NCBI GenBank assembly: GCA_023408815.1
Contig: JAEYJO010000051.1
Location: 1 to 61,108 of the forward strand
Direction: 5' to 3'
DNA length: 61,108 nucleotides
DNA from: Bacillota bacterium
GTDB lineage: Bacteria; Bacillota; Clostridia; Lachnospirales; Lachnospiraceae
Within the stretch, counting starts at the first letter, position 1, and each line of letters begins with the position of its first letter. Positions 8,290 through 15,841 of the stretch are shown piece after piece. A model generated the notes under the pieces. It saw only the letters and a list, made by a program, of their open reading frames with translations. It was not told the origin of the DNA and did not search any database. Made by a program: the position numbers and the translations under genes.

Positions 8290-8913
8290 TTAAGGATTTT
8301 TGTGGCTTTGATTTTTTATTTTTGTATGCTTTTTGATCATTGTACGGAACTGGCTGATGGAGATTCCAAGTGCATTGCTGGCAGTTTGAAGGGTATATTC
8401 CTTATTTCTCCACTTCTCATATACGGGGTAGAATTCTTCGGGAACAGGTGCGGGGAAACGACCTAAGTGTTTTCCCTTCGCCTTGGCGATGGCAATGCCT
8501 TCTGCCTGCCGCTGCTTGATATTCTCCCTTTCGGCCTGTGCTACATAGGACAAGAGCTGCAAGACGATATCAGAAATTAAGGTGCCGATTAAGTCTTTGT
8601 TAGTGCGCGTGTCGAGAATGGGCATGTCCAGGATAACGATATCTGCTTTTTTTACTTTAACGATAATGCGCCACTCCTCTTGTATGTCCCTGTAACTTCT
8701 TCCGAGGCGATCGATGCTCTTTACGACCAGTACGTCACCCTCTTTTAGTTTTTTCTTTAGTTTCAGATATTCCGGTCTGTTAAAATCTTTGCCCGATAAT
8801 TTATCACAATAAATATTCGGTTCAATAATCCCCCATTTCAGCAATTCCATTTTTTGCCGATCGATATTTTGATCGACGGTAGATACCCGCATATACCCAT
8901 AAAAATTTTTCAT
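8290..8913 (-). CDS. Serine site-specific recombinase (resolvase/invertase family)
   Basis: A 207-residue small serine recombinase. The catalytic serine is S11 in YMRVSTVDQN; the arginines of the active site lie in SIDRLGRSY, and RENIKQRQAEGI starts the long E helix. The C-terminal part (about 155-200: LQTASNALGISISQFRTMIK) is a Hin/resolvase-type helix-turn-helix. The length matches DNA invertases and Tn3 resolvases, not the large serine integrases. RBS AGGAGG lies before the start. Immediately upstream are two inverted quasi-palindromic sites (8991-9170), which suits a self-contained inversion module. No transposase or terminal repeats were seen nearby. Confidence 0.88.
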   Translation of the reverse strand: MKNFYGYMRVSTVDQNIDRQKMELLKWGIIEPNIYCDKLSGKDFNRPEYLKLKKKLKEGDVLVVKSIDRLGRSYRDIQEEWRIIVKVKKADIVILDMPILDTRTNKDLIGTLISDIVLQLLSYVAQAERENIKQRQAEGIAIAKAKGKHLGRFPAPVPEEFYPVYEKWRNKEYTLQTASNALGISISQFRTMIKKHTKIKNQSHKNP

Positions 8914-8990
8914 TTTTCAGTCCTCCTATTATACGTAGTATGCCAGAAAGGCTTAACTTAATCCATATGTTTAAAGGCACTGACAAAAAG

Positions 8991-9032
8991 AAACGAGTTG
9001 CTATAAAGGTGTACCTTTTTAGCAACTTGTTT
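8991..9032. repeat. Recombination site 1 (left inverted repeat, 42-bp palindrome)
   Basis: Two 20-bp arms around a GT dinucleotide at 9011-9012 match as a palindrome at 18 of 20 positions; the core is AAAGGT-GT-ACCTTT. Bases 9000-9020 recur exactly, in inverted orientation, at 9141-9161. A non-palindromic central dinucleotide flanked by inverted half-sites is the form of small serine recombinase crossover sites. It lies 78 nt upstream of the recombinase start. Confidence 0.6.
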
Positions 9033-9128
9033 CCTTTGTATATACAAACAATTATATCGTTAATTGTATAACATTTTTTTGTAAAAAACAACAAAAAATG
9101 ACAATAATAGGAAAATAAAAATCCAAAA
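9033..9128. promoter_or_regulatory. AT-rich candidate invertible promoter segment
   Basis: This very AT-rich stretch between the two inverted sites holds no gene. Candidate promoters can be read both ways: TTGTAA-18-AATAAT on the plus strand (9079-9108) and TTGTTT-17-TACAAT on the minus strand (9091-9063). Neither is a strong consensus match. If the sites recombine, their orientation toward recombinase and chemoreceptor would swap. Confidence 0.4.
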
Positions 9129-9170
9129 AATAGAAGATAAAAAAAGGTACACCTTTATAGCGATTTTTTC
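9129..9170. repeat. Recombination site 2 (right inverted repeat)
   Basis: The core AAAGGT-AC-ACCTTT is centred at 9149-9150, and 9141-9161 is the exact 21-bp reverse complement of 9000-9020. The outer arms are much less palindromic than in site 1. It lies 31 nt before the chemoreceptor start. The central dinucleotide reads AC here and GT in site 1, so the two sites are in opposite orientation. Confidence 0.6.
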
Positions 9171-9201
9171 AGATAATTTACGAAAGGAAAAAGTAAGAAT
9201 T

Positions 9202-10884
9202 ATGTTAAAGGTTACCAAAAGAAAAGGATCAATAGAAAAGATATTTTATTCGAGGTTTTCCGCGATCGTATTTATGACCGGACTTCTTGTGCTGCTCATG
9301 GGCTTTAGCATTCTCAGCTTCGATTATGTCTTTAGCAGGAGCGAAAAGATAAATGCAGAAAAATCCGATTTATTGAGCTATGAGATGGCCCATTATAAAT
9401 GGTGGATAGATCTCAGCTTAGCCGTTTATTACAATACGGAATTCACTGGGCAGACGGATGAGACGAAATGTGATTTCGGTATATATTTATATGGGGAAGA
9501 TGTAAAAGGCAACCCCGAAATGAGCGAATTCTATGAGCAGGCGGAACCTTTGCATAGAGAAATTCATCAGCTTGCGGACGAGGTACTCAGCGTGAACGAG
9601 ACGGACAAGGCGCAGGCGGAAGCCTTGTTAAAGGATAGTGTAGAGGTAAAAATTCATTCCCTGGTAAGCCTTTTGGACGACACGATAGCCAAGAAACAGG
9701 AGCAGATCGATAATCAGAGGAGAATGGTCATCGTAATGCTCAGCGTTATCTTTGTGGCTGCTGTCTTCGCAGTCACCTTAACGGTGCGGTTTATCATAAA
9801 AACGTATCGATACGTGAGGACTAAGGTCATCGAGCCGATTGTTGACTTGCAGCAGGAATGTGAGAAGCTGGCGGAGGGTAATCTCAGCCTGAGCTTCGAA
9901 ACGGATATGGATAACGAGATTGGAAGCCTTGGAAGAGCTTTGGATTTTGCGGTAAAGGAAATTAAGAAATACATCGATGCCATCGATTTTGGCATGAAGG
10001 AATTCTCGGCAGGCAACTTCACCTGCGTATGCCCGGTAGAATTTATCGGCGATTTTGCAAATATTCAGCGTTCCATCGAGAGCTTTCAGGAGAAAATGAA
10101 CGATACTTTGTACGAAATGAGCGTGGCAATAGAGCAGGTCAGTGCAGGTGCGCAAGAACTGTCCGCGGGAGCACAGGACATCGCGCAGGGGGCGACTAAT
10201 CAGGCAGGAAGCGTGCAGGAATTGTCCGAGGTGATTTCCAATATCACGGGACAGATAAGCAACAACGCAGAGCACACCCAAAACGCCGACGAGTGGGGGG
10301 CAAGGACAGGAGAGACTGTCCGTACCAGCAAGGGACAGATGGAGCAGCTAGTGGCGGCAATAACTGACATCGCCGCCGCATCGGAGGGCATTAAGAATAT
10401 TATTGATACCATCGATGCGATAGCTTCGGAAACGAATCTGTTAGCCTTAAATGCGGCAATCGAATCTGCCCGTGCAGGAGCAGCCGGAAAAGGCTTTGCT
10501 GTGGTAGCTGATCAAATAAGGAAGCTGGCACAGGAATCTGCTGACGCAGCAAAGAACACCACCGAACTGATAGAGGAATCCCTGGCCCATATCGAAAAAG
10601 GAAAGGTTCTCACAGGAGTAACCAGCGAGGCCTTCGAGGAAGTAGCAAAGAACGCCCAGACCGTTTTGGAGATGATAGATAAAATCGCGCAGGAATCCAG
10701 AGCACAAGCTCAAGAGGCAGATAAAATCGCAAAGGGAATCGACAGGATCTCCAGTGTTGTCCAGACGAATGCATCGGTATCGGAAGAAAGTGCGGCTGCA
10801 AGTGAAGAGCTTAGCGCGCAAGCTATGGTCATGACGGATTTGATTAGTCAGTTTAAGCTAAATAGAGGCAGTAGTAGAAGCTGA
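9202..10884 (+). CDS. Methyl-accepting chemotaxis protein
   Basis: A 560-residue chemoreceptor: cytoplasmic N-terminus, membrane helix 1 (about 22-43), an extracytoplasmic sensing region of about 130 residues that looks mostly helical, membrane helix 2 (about 174-198), a HAMP domain (about 200-255), and a long coiled-coil signalling domain. The hairpin tip region is recognisable as NAAIESARAGAAGKGFAVVAD; the usual EAARAGE is IESARAGA here. RBS AAAGGA precedes the ATG. Other chemotaxis genes are not in the window, so it must signal to a CheA encoded elsewhere. Its upstream region overlaps the candidate invertible promoter. Confidence 0.92.
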   Translation: MLKVTKRKGSIEKIFYSRFSAIVFMTGLLVLLMGFSILSFDYVFSRSEKINAEKSDLLSYEMAHYKWWIDLSLAVYYNTEFTGQTDETKCDFGIYLYGEDVKGNPEMSEFYEQAEPLHREIHQLADEVLSVNETDKAQAEALLKDSVEVKIHSLVSLLDDTIAKKQEQIDNQRRMVIVMLSVIFVAAVFAVTLTVRFIIKTYRYVRTKVIEPIVDLQQECEKLAEGNLSLSFETDMDNEIGSLGRALDFAVKEIKKYIDAIDFGMKEFSAGNFTCVCPVEFIGDFANIQRSIESFQEKMNDTLYEMSVAIEQVSAGAQELSAGAQDIAQGATNQAGSVQELSEVISNITGQISNNAEHTQNADEWGARTGETVRTSKGQMEQLVAAITDIAAASEGIKNIIDTIDAIASETNLLALNAAIESARAGAAGKGFAVVADQIRKLAQESADAAKNTTELIEESLAHIEKGKVLTGVTSEAFEEVAKNAQTVLEMIDKIAQESRAQAQEADKIAKGIDRISSVVQTNASVSEESAAASEELSAQAMVMTDLISQFKLNRGSSRS

Positions 10885-10890
10885 ATATAT

Positions 10891-10927
10891 AAATCAGGAA
10901 AAGTATATGATGCGGACCTCCTGATTT
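10891..10927 (+). terminator. Hairpin after the chemoreceptor gene
   Basis: AAATCAGGA (10891-10899) pairs with TCCTGATTT (10919-10927) just after the chemoreceptor stop. Only a short mixed CAATAAAA follows, so terminator strength on the plus strand is doubtful. Confidence 0.4.
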
Positions 10928-10930
10928 CAA

Positions 10931-10978
10931 TAAAAAAGAAGGCTTGTCACACGATGAATATTCCGTGCGGCAAGCTTT
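10931..10978 (-). terminator. Terminator of the DUF3892-like gene
   Basis: A stem of about 15 bp with mismatches (10939-10953 with 10964-10978) lies directly after the minus-strand gene; on that strand it ends in CTTCTTTTTTATT, a good U run. Confidence 0.65.
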
Positions 10979-10983
10979 CATAT

Positions 10984-11286
10984 TTAACCTGAAATGGAAG
11001 GAAGGTTGTTCAAATTATTGCCTTCTTTCCCGTCAGGCAGAGATTTCAAATATTCGGTATCCTTCCTATGGGCGATGCCCACGCCTTTGATCCCCCCGCC
11101 CTTTGCGAGGTCCACGCCCTCCTGCTTGGAAACCGTGGAGCCGTCGGATAGCTGGTAGCCGGTCACTCGTCCGCTGCTCTTTACGAGACCTACGATTTCC
11201 TTGGCGTCGCTTTTCGCTTGGGGTATATCATCCAGAGTATTGATAGCGAGAGCTTCGCCGAGAGTAATTTTATCCATATCTGTCAT
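10984..11286 (-). CDS. Small DUF3892-like protein
   Basis: About 100 residues from the ATG at 11286. The sequence has the pattern of the DUF3892 family: a segment GRVTGYQLSDGSTVSKQEGVD (shown in part: GYQLSDGS and a following SKQEGVDLA) and a C-terminal GIAHRKDTEYLKSLPD. Family function is unknown; members are small basic or neutral proteins, often predicted nucleotide-binding or phage-linked. I cannot say what it does here. A start ten residues earlier is possible, but AAAGG fits the later ATG. It is a monocistronic unit with its own terminator. Confidence 0.65.
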   Translation of the reverse strand: MTDMDKITLGEALAINTLDDIPQAKSDAKEIVGLVKSSGRVTGYQLSDGSTVSKQEGVDLAKGGGIKGVGIAHRKDTEYLKSLPDGKEGNNLNNLPSISG

Positions 11287-11374
11287 AAAATAACCATACC
11301 TTTCTCGTGAATGCAAACATTTTTAGCTGCTTTTTTATAGTCTGTGCGATATGGAAAATAATATGCGTCAAATA

Positions 11375-12199
11375 TTAATTTTTGTTCTGGCGCATTTGCA
11401 TGGGCGTACAGCCGTAGGTAGATTTGAAATTTTTCATAAATAATTTGTAGTTGGTACAGCCGTTGCGTTCGAGGATACCGGTAATGGTCAAATCGGTATT
11501 CATCAAATCCTCATATACGTGCGCAAGGCGGACCTTGTTCACATATTCGAGAAAGGTGAGTCCCATATATTTTTTAAAGAAGCGGCAGAAATACTCAGGA
11601 TTCAGTGCGACGGAAGCAGCGGCCTCGTCCAGGGTGATGGGAGATGCGTAGTTGGACTTTACGAAGTCCATGACATTCTCCAGACGACGCAGATTCTTGT
11701 CCGTCCTGATTTTCACGGCGGTGTCAATTTCTACCTTGTAGCAGCAGAGGATAGAATAAAGAAAATCGTATAAAAGGCTGGAGAACCGGAGGGAATAACC
11801 TTCCGGTTTTTCGTCGTTGATGTCCTTCATCTCCATCAAAATAGCACGGACGCGGTCATTTTTCTCCGGGGAGTTGGGAATGCCTTCAAAACGGATGCTG
11901 TCGTAGTCGGAAATGCTTTTTTTCAAAAACTGGTATGGTATCTGCAGCAAGATGACAAGGCAATTCTCGTGACAATAGGTGGAGTGTATGTCGGCCGAGT
12001 TGATGATGACGAAATCGCCTACGTTCAGGGTGAGCTTGGAATTGTTGATGGTGACGTCCATGCAGCCTTCGCAGATGCAGACGATTTCCATACTGTTATG
12101 CCAATGGTTTGTGATAAGGTGGTTCGAATCACGGTAGGTGTCAAAGCGGACTTGGATGTCTTCTCGGGTTTTAATTTCTTCGTGGATATATTTTTCCAT
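11375..12199 (-). CDS. AraC-family regulator with N-terminal cupin sensor
   Basis: A 274-residue AraC/XylS regulator. The N-terminal half is a cupin (NHWHNSMEIVCICEG, then LNVGDFVIINSADIHS), a typical sugar-binding fold; the C-terminal 100 residues hold two helix-turn-helix units (ITLDEAAASVALNPEYFCRFFKKYMG and the second around TITGILERNGCTN; motifs shown only in part of their context). GAAAGG lies before the start. It diverges from the GH3 glycosidase gene across 405 bp, so control of that enzyme by a plant-derived or host sugar is the natural guess. Confidence 0.88.
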   Translation of the reverse strand: MEKYIHEEIKTREDIQVRFDTYRDSNHLITNHWHNSMEIVCICEGCMDVTINNSKLTLNVGDFVIINSADIHSTYCHENCLVILLQIPYQFLKKSISDYDSIRFEGIPNSPEKNDRVRAILMEMKDINDEKPEGYSLRFSSLLYDFLYSILCCYKVEIDTAVKIRTDKNLRRLENVMDFVKSNYASPITLDEAAASVALNPEYFCRFFKKYMGLTFLEYVNKVRLAHVYEDLMNTDLTITGILERNGCTNYKLFMKNFKSTYGCTPMQMRQNKN

Positions 12200-12604
12200 A
12201 TGTATGTGGGCCTTTCAGTTTTTTTGTGCTCTAGTTGAAGTTGTGAGAGAGCATGTGAAAATCCGTTAGGGTGGCAAATGGTAGTGCATGACCTGACGAA
12301 AGGATGTTTATTTTAAAATAGGTGTAAAAGGGTTCCTTATATGATAATGAAGTAAGATGATAGAAAAGTCAATATCGACCTATAAATAAGTCATGAAAAT
12401 AAATAGAGCGGAAATGACGGGTATGGTAGTATATGAGTAGGCAGGCTTGTGAGATGTGGCGATAATTAAGAGAGTGAAAGTAAGCGTGAAGGGGAAGAAG
12501 GATGCAGCGGACTTTATTATTGAAAAGTCAAAAAGGAAAGATAGTAAGTGAAGATAAGCAAATTAAAGGTGAATCAAAGTAAAGAGGATTGGAAGGAGAT
12601 TTGT
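12200..12604. other. Intergenic region between AraC regulator and GH3 gene
   Basis: These 405 bases carry no gene I can support. A possible -10, TATGATAAT, lies near 12338-12346 but without a convincing -35. The region must hold the divergent promoters and probably AraC sites. The GH3 leader is purine-rich from about 12420 on. Confidence 0.4.
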
Positions 12605-14893
12605 ATGACGGCGGAAAAGATTAAGGACTTGGTGGCACAGATGACTTTGGAGGAGAAGGCTTCGATGTGTTCGGGGGCGGATTTTTGGCATACTAAGGCG
12701 GTTGAGAGACTGGGGATTTTGCAGTCTATGGTTTCAGATGGACCTCACGGACTCAGAAAGCAGGACGATAAGGCGGATCATCTTGGTGTGAACGAGAGTA
12801 TTAAGGCCGTTTGTTTTCCTGCTGGGTGCGGTACGGCAGCTTCTTTTAACCGGGAACTTTTGACGGAAATGGGAGCAGTGCTTGGTAATGAGTGCCAGGC
12901 GGAAGGCGTGAGTGTGCTGCTTGGGCCGGCTGTAAATATTAAGCGTTCCCCGCTTTGCGGCAGGAACTTCGAATATTATTCGGAAGATCCGGTAGTGGCA
13001 TCTCAGATTGCGGCGGCGTTCATTAAAGGGGTACAAAGTAAGAATGTGGGCGTGAGCATTAAGCATTTTCTTGCGAATAATCAGGAGACCAGAAGAATGT
13101 CGGCGTCTGTAGAGGTGGATGAGCGCACTATGAGGGAAATTTATCTGGCGGCTTTCGAAGGAGCGGTGCGGGAACAGAAGCCCTGGACGGTGATGAACTC
13201 CTATAATAGGGTAAACGGTACATATGTGGGGGAAAGCAAGAAGTATCTGACGGATATTCTACGTGGAGAATGGGGATTTGACGGTTATGTGATGAGCGAT
13301 TGGGGAGCGGTAAATAACAGGGTGCCGAACCTGAAAGCAGGGATGGATCTGGAGATGCCCTCCTCCGGCGGACATAACGATAAGCTTATCGAGGAAGCGG
13401 TGAAGAACGGCAGCTTGGAAGAAAGTGTGCTGGATACGGCGGTGGAGAGAATTCTGCATATCGTATTCCGGTTTGAGGAAAATAGAGATAAGACGGCAGA
13501 CTACGATTTAGATAAGGACCACGAAGCGGCGCGCAGGGTGGCGGAAGAGACTATTGTGCTCTTGAAAAATGACGGCGTTCTTCCCTTGAAGGAAAGTGCC
13601 AAGGTGGCATTTATCGGAAAGTATGCGAAACAGCCCCGTTATCAGGGCGGCGGAAGCTCTCATATCAACAGTCATAAGATAACTTCTGCGCTGGATATGG
13701 CGGCGGGAAATCCTAATATTTCTTATGCGCAGGGATTTATTGATGAAGAGGATAGAGTGGATGAGGCCTTGTTAGCGGAAGCAGTGGAGCTTGCTAAGAA
13801 GGCGGAAGCAGCGGTTATCTTTGCCGGTCTTCCTGATTCCTTCGAATCGGAAGGCTTTGACCGGGAGCATATGAGAATGCCGGAATGCCAGAACGAATTG
13901 ATTAGGAAGGTGGCACAGGTACAGAAAAATGTAATTGTAGTCCTGCACAACGGTTCGCCCGTGGAGATGCCCTGGATAAATGAGGTGAAGGGTGTAGTAG
14001 AAGCGTATCTTGGCGGCCAGGCTGTAGGTGGCGCGCAGTATGACATTCTTTTTGGTAAAGTTAATCCCAGCGGTAAGCTTCCGGAGACCTTCCCCTTGAA
14101 GCTGGAGGATAATCCTTCCTATCTGAACTTCCCCGGAGAGGGAGATCGGGTAGAATACAGGGAAGGTATATTCGTAGGCTATCGTTATTATGATAAGAAG
14201 AAAATGGAAGTGCTCTTCCCCTTTGGGCATGGACTTTCCTATACTGTATTCGATTATTCCAATCTGTGCGTAAGCTCGGACAGCATTAAGGATACGGATG
14301 TGGTGACGGTATCGGTGGACATAACCAATACGGGCAAGGTTGCAGGTAAAGAAGCCGTTCAGCTTTACATTAGCGATAAGGAAAGCAGTGTAATACGTCC
14401 GGTGAAGGAACTGAAGGACTTCGCGAAGGTTTCCTTGATGCCGGGGGAAACGAAGACGGTGAGCTTTCAGCTTTCCAAGCGCTCTTTCGCATATTACAAT
14501 ACGGCGATTAACGACTGGTATGTGGAAACGGGAGAATTCGACATTATGATTGGAAAATCATCCAGAGACATCGTGCTGATAAAAGAAATTCACGTAGAGT
14601 CTACGGTGAAGCTGCCGGTAATTTACACCACGGATTCCATTATGGAAGATATCTTCAAGAATCCTGAGGCGAAAGAGCTGGTTATGGAGACGATGGACGG
14701 CAAAATGGATATTATAATGACTGCCGACAAGGATGAGGACGATAGCGCCGCTGCTCAGGCTATTACGGCCGAAATGCAGGAGGCCATGATGAAATACATG
14801 CCTCTTCGGGGAGCCGTAAGTTTCGGAAGCGGAGAGACCAGAATGTCCATGGATGATGTCAGGGCTTTAGTGGATGAGCTGAATGCGCTGTAA
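12605..14893 (+). CDS. GH3 beta-glucosidase/beta-xylosidase-type glycosidase
   Basis: About 762 residues from the ATG at 12605, chosen because GGAAGGAGAT lies just before it; an upstream in-frame start at 12548 has none. Order: N-terminal GH3 TIM barrel with KHFLANNQE and the nucleophile Asp in VMSDWGAVNN, then the alpha/beta sandwich (KVAFIGKYA, VVLHNGSPVEMPW), then a fibronectin III-like domain (ITNTGKVAGKEAVQLYI), and a C-terminal extension of about 90 residues. There is no signal peptide, so it acts in the cytoplasm on imported oligosaccharides. The exact substrate (beta-glucoside, xyloside or arabinoside) is not settled by sequence. Confidence 0.88.
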   Translation: MTAEKIKDLVAQMTLEEKASMCSGADFWHTKAVERLGILQSMVSDGPHGLRKQDDKADHLGVNESIKAVCFPAGCGTAASFNRELLTEMGAVLGNECQAEGVSVLLGPAVNIKRSPLCGRNFEYYSEDPVVASQIAAAFIKGVQSKNVGVSIKHFLANNQETRRMSASVEVDERTMREIYLAAFEGAVREQKPWTVMNSYNRVNGTYVGESKKYLTDILRGEWGFDGYVMSDWGAVNNRVPNLKAGMDLEMPSSGGHNDKLIEEAVKNGSLEESVLDTAVERILHIVFRFEENRDKTADYDLDKDHEAARRVAEETIVLLKNDGVLPLKESAKVAFIGKYAKQPRYQGGGSSHINSHKITSALDMAAGNPNISYAQGFIDEEDRVDEALLAEAVELAKKAEAAVIFAGLPDSFESEGFDREHMRMPECQNELIRKVAQVQKNVIVVLHNGSPVEMPWINEVKGVVEAYLGGQAVGGAQYDILFGKVNPSGKLPETFPLKLEDNPSYLNFPGEGDRVEYREGIFVGYRYYDKKKMEVLFPFGHGLSYTVFDYSNLCVSSDSIKDTDVVTVSVDITNTGKVAGKEAVQLYISDKESSVIRPVKELKDFAKVSLMPGETKTVSFQLSKRSFAYYNTAINDWYVETGEFDIMIGKSSRDIVLIKEIHVESTVKLPVIYTTDSIMEDIFKNPEAKELVMETMDGKMDIIMTADKDEDDSAAAQAITAEMQEAMMKYMPLRGAVSFGSGETRMSMDDVRALVDELNAL

Positions 14894-14972
14894 AAGAAAC
14901 GTTTATAACATTGATGACTTAAACATTGCAACCGCTGCATCAGGAATAATTTTAAATGGGAAAAGTAATTTT

Positions 14973-15007
14973 AAAGAGCTGGGAAATTAATATTTTCCGG
15001 CTCTTTT
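14973..15007 (+). terminator. Terminator after GH3 gene
   Basis: AAAGAGCTGGGAAA (14973-14986) pairs with TTTTCCGGCTCTTTT (14993-15007), about 13 bp with one mismatch, followed by CATAATC. The T run is part of the descending stem. Confidence 0.7.
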
Positions 15008-15020
15008 CATAATCTTACCA

Positions 15021-15060
15021 TTAAGAATTTTTTAAGAAACAGGTAAATAAAACTGTAAGA
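15021..15060 (+). promoter_or_regulatory. Direct-repeat operator for an OmpR-type regulator
   Basis: TAAGA-like hexamers recur at 15021 (TTAAGA), 15032 (TTAAGA), 15043 (GTAAAT) and 15055 (GTAAGA), spaced 11, 11 and 12 bp. Tandem direct repeats at 11-bp pitch are the classical site of PhoB/OmpR winged-helix dimers. They end 14 nt before the -10, so autoregulation is likely. Confidence 0.5.
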
Positions 15061-15071
15061 AATATAGGATA

Positions 15072-15080
15072 TGATATAAT
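15072..15080 (+). promoter_or_regulatory. Extended -10 of the two-component operon
   Basis: TGA-TATAAT, with TATAAT at 15075-15080. There is no good -35 at 17 nt, which is the usual picture for an activator-dependent promoter and agrees with the direct repeats upstream. Confidence 0.55.
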
Positions 15081-15142
15081 CAGGCTTAGGAAAAGGTCAA
15101 AGTTTTTCTATATCTGGAAAATTACGAATAAGGAGCCATAGA

Positions 15143-15841
15143 ATGATGGAATGTGTACTCGTGGTGGACGACGACAAAGAAATTGTAAAGGCAATAGCCC
15201 TGCTGCTGGAAAAAGAAGGATATGACGTGCTGAAGGCATATGACGGCATGGAAGCGCTTGAAATCGTGGCGGAGAAATCGGTACAGCTAATTATCATTGA
15301 CGTCATGATGCCCAAACTGGATGGCTTGTCCGCAGTTATGAAAATCAGGGAAAAGAAGAATATTCCTATCATCGTGCTCAGTGCCAAAAGCGAGGATACG
15401 GATAAGGTGCTCGGCTTATCCATGGGAGCCGACGATTACGTGACCAAGCCCTATTATGCTGCGGAACTGATGGCGAGAGTGAAAAGTCACCTGCGCAGAT
15501 ATACCAGTCTTGGTGACATCAATGCTTTTATTTCCACCAGTAACATAATGAATGGCAGACTGCGGTTCAATAAGGAGGAGCACATCCTTTATGTGGACGA
15601 GGAGCCTGCGAAGCTCACTGCTACGGAGACGAGAATCGTGGAGCTGCTTATGTGCAATATAGGAAGAGTTTTTCCGGCGGAGGAAATCTACCGCCGTATC
15701 TGGAACGAGGAAGCCTATGCGGCGGAGAATACGGTAATGGTGCATATAAGGCGCATTCGTGAGAAAATAGAACTGAATCCGAAGGAGCCGGAATACTTAA
15801 AGGTGGTGTGGGGAATTGGATACAAAATTGAAAAAAAGTAA
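15143..15841 (+). CDS. OmpR/PhoB-family response regulator
   Basis: A 232-residue response regulator: receiver domain (1-120) with acidic pocket VVDDDKE, phospho-acceptor D53 in IIDVMMPKLDG, conserved T/S (IVLSAKSED) and K (VTKPY); then an OmpR-type winged helix (about 135-230: LTATETRIVELLMCN, NTVMVHIRRIREKI). AAGGAG precedes the ATG at 15143; the next codon is also ATG and is an alternative. It overlaps the kinase gene by 26 nt. It most resembles the VanR/YycF-like Gram-positive group. Targets are unknown apart from its own promoter. Confidence 0.92.
   Translation: MMECVLVVDDDKEIVKAIALLLEKEGYDVLKAYDGMEALEIVAEKSVQLIIIDVMMPKLDGLSAVMKIREKKNIPIIVLSAKSEDTDKVLGLSMGADDYVTKPYYAAELMARVKSHLRRYTSLGDINAFISTSNIMNGRLRFNKEEHILYVDEEPAKLTATETRIVELLMCNIGRVFPAEEIYRRIWNEEAYAAENTVMVHIRRIREKIELNPKEPEYLKVVWGIGYKIEKK

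Noticed and set aside
8290..9170. Transposon or prophage remnant around the serine recombinase
   Set aside because: No transposase, integrase-size protein, phage genes or flanking target duplication were seen; the inverted sites fit an inversion module better.
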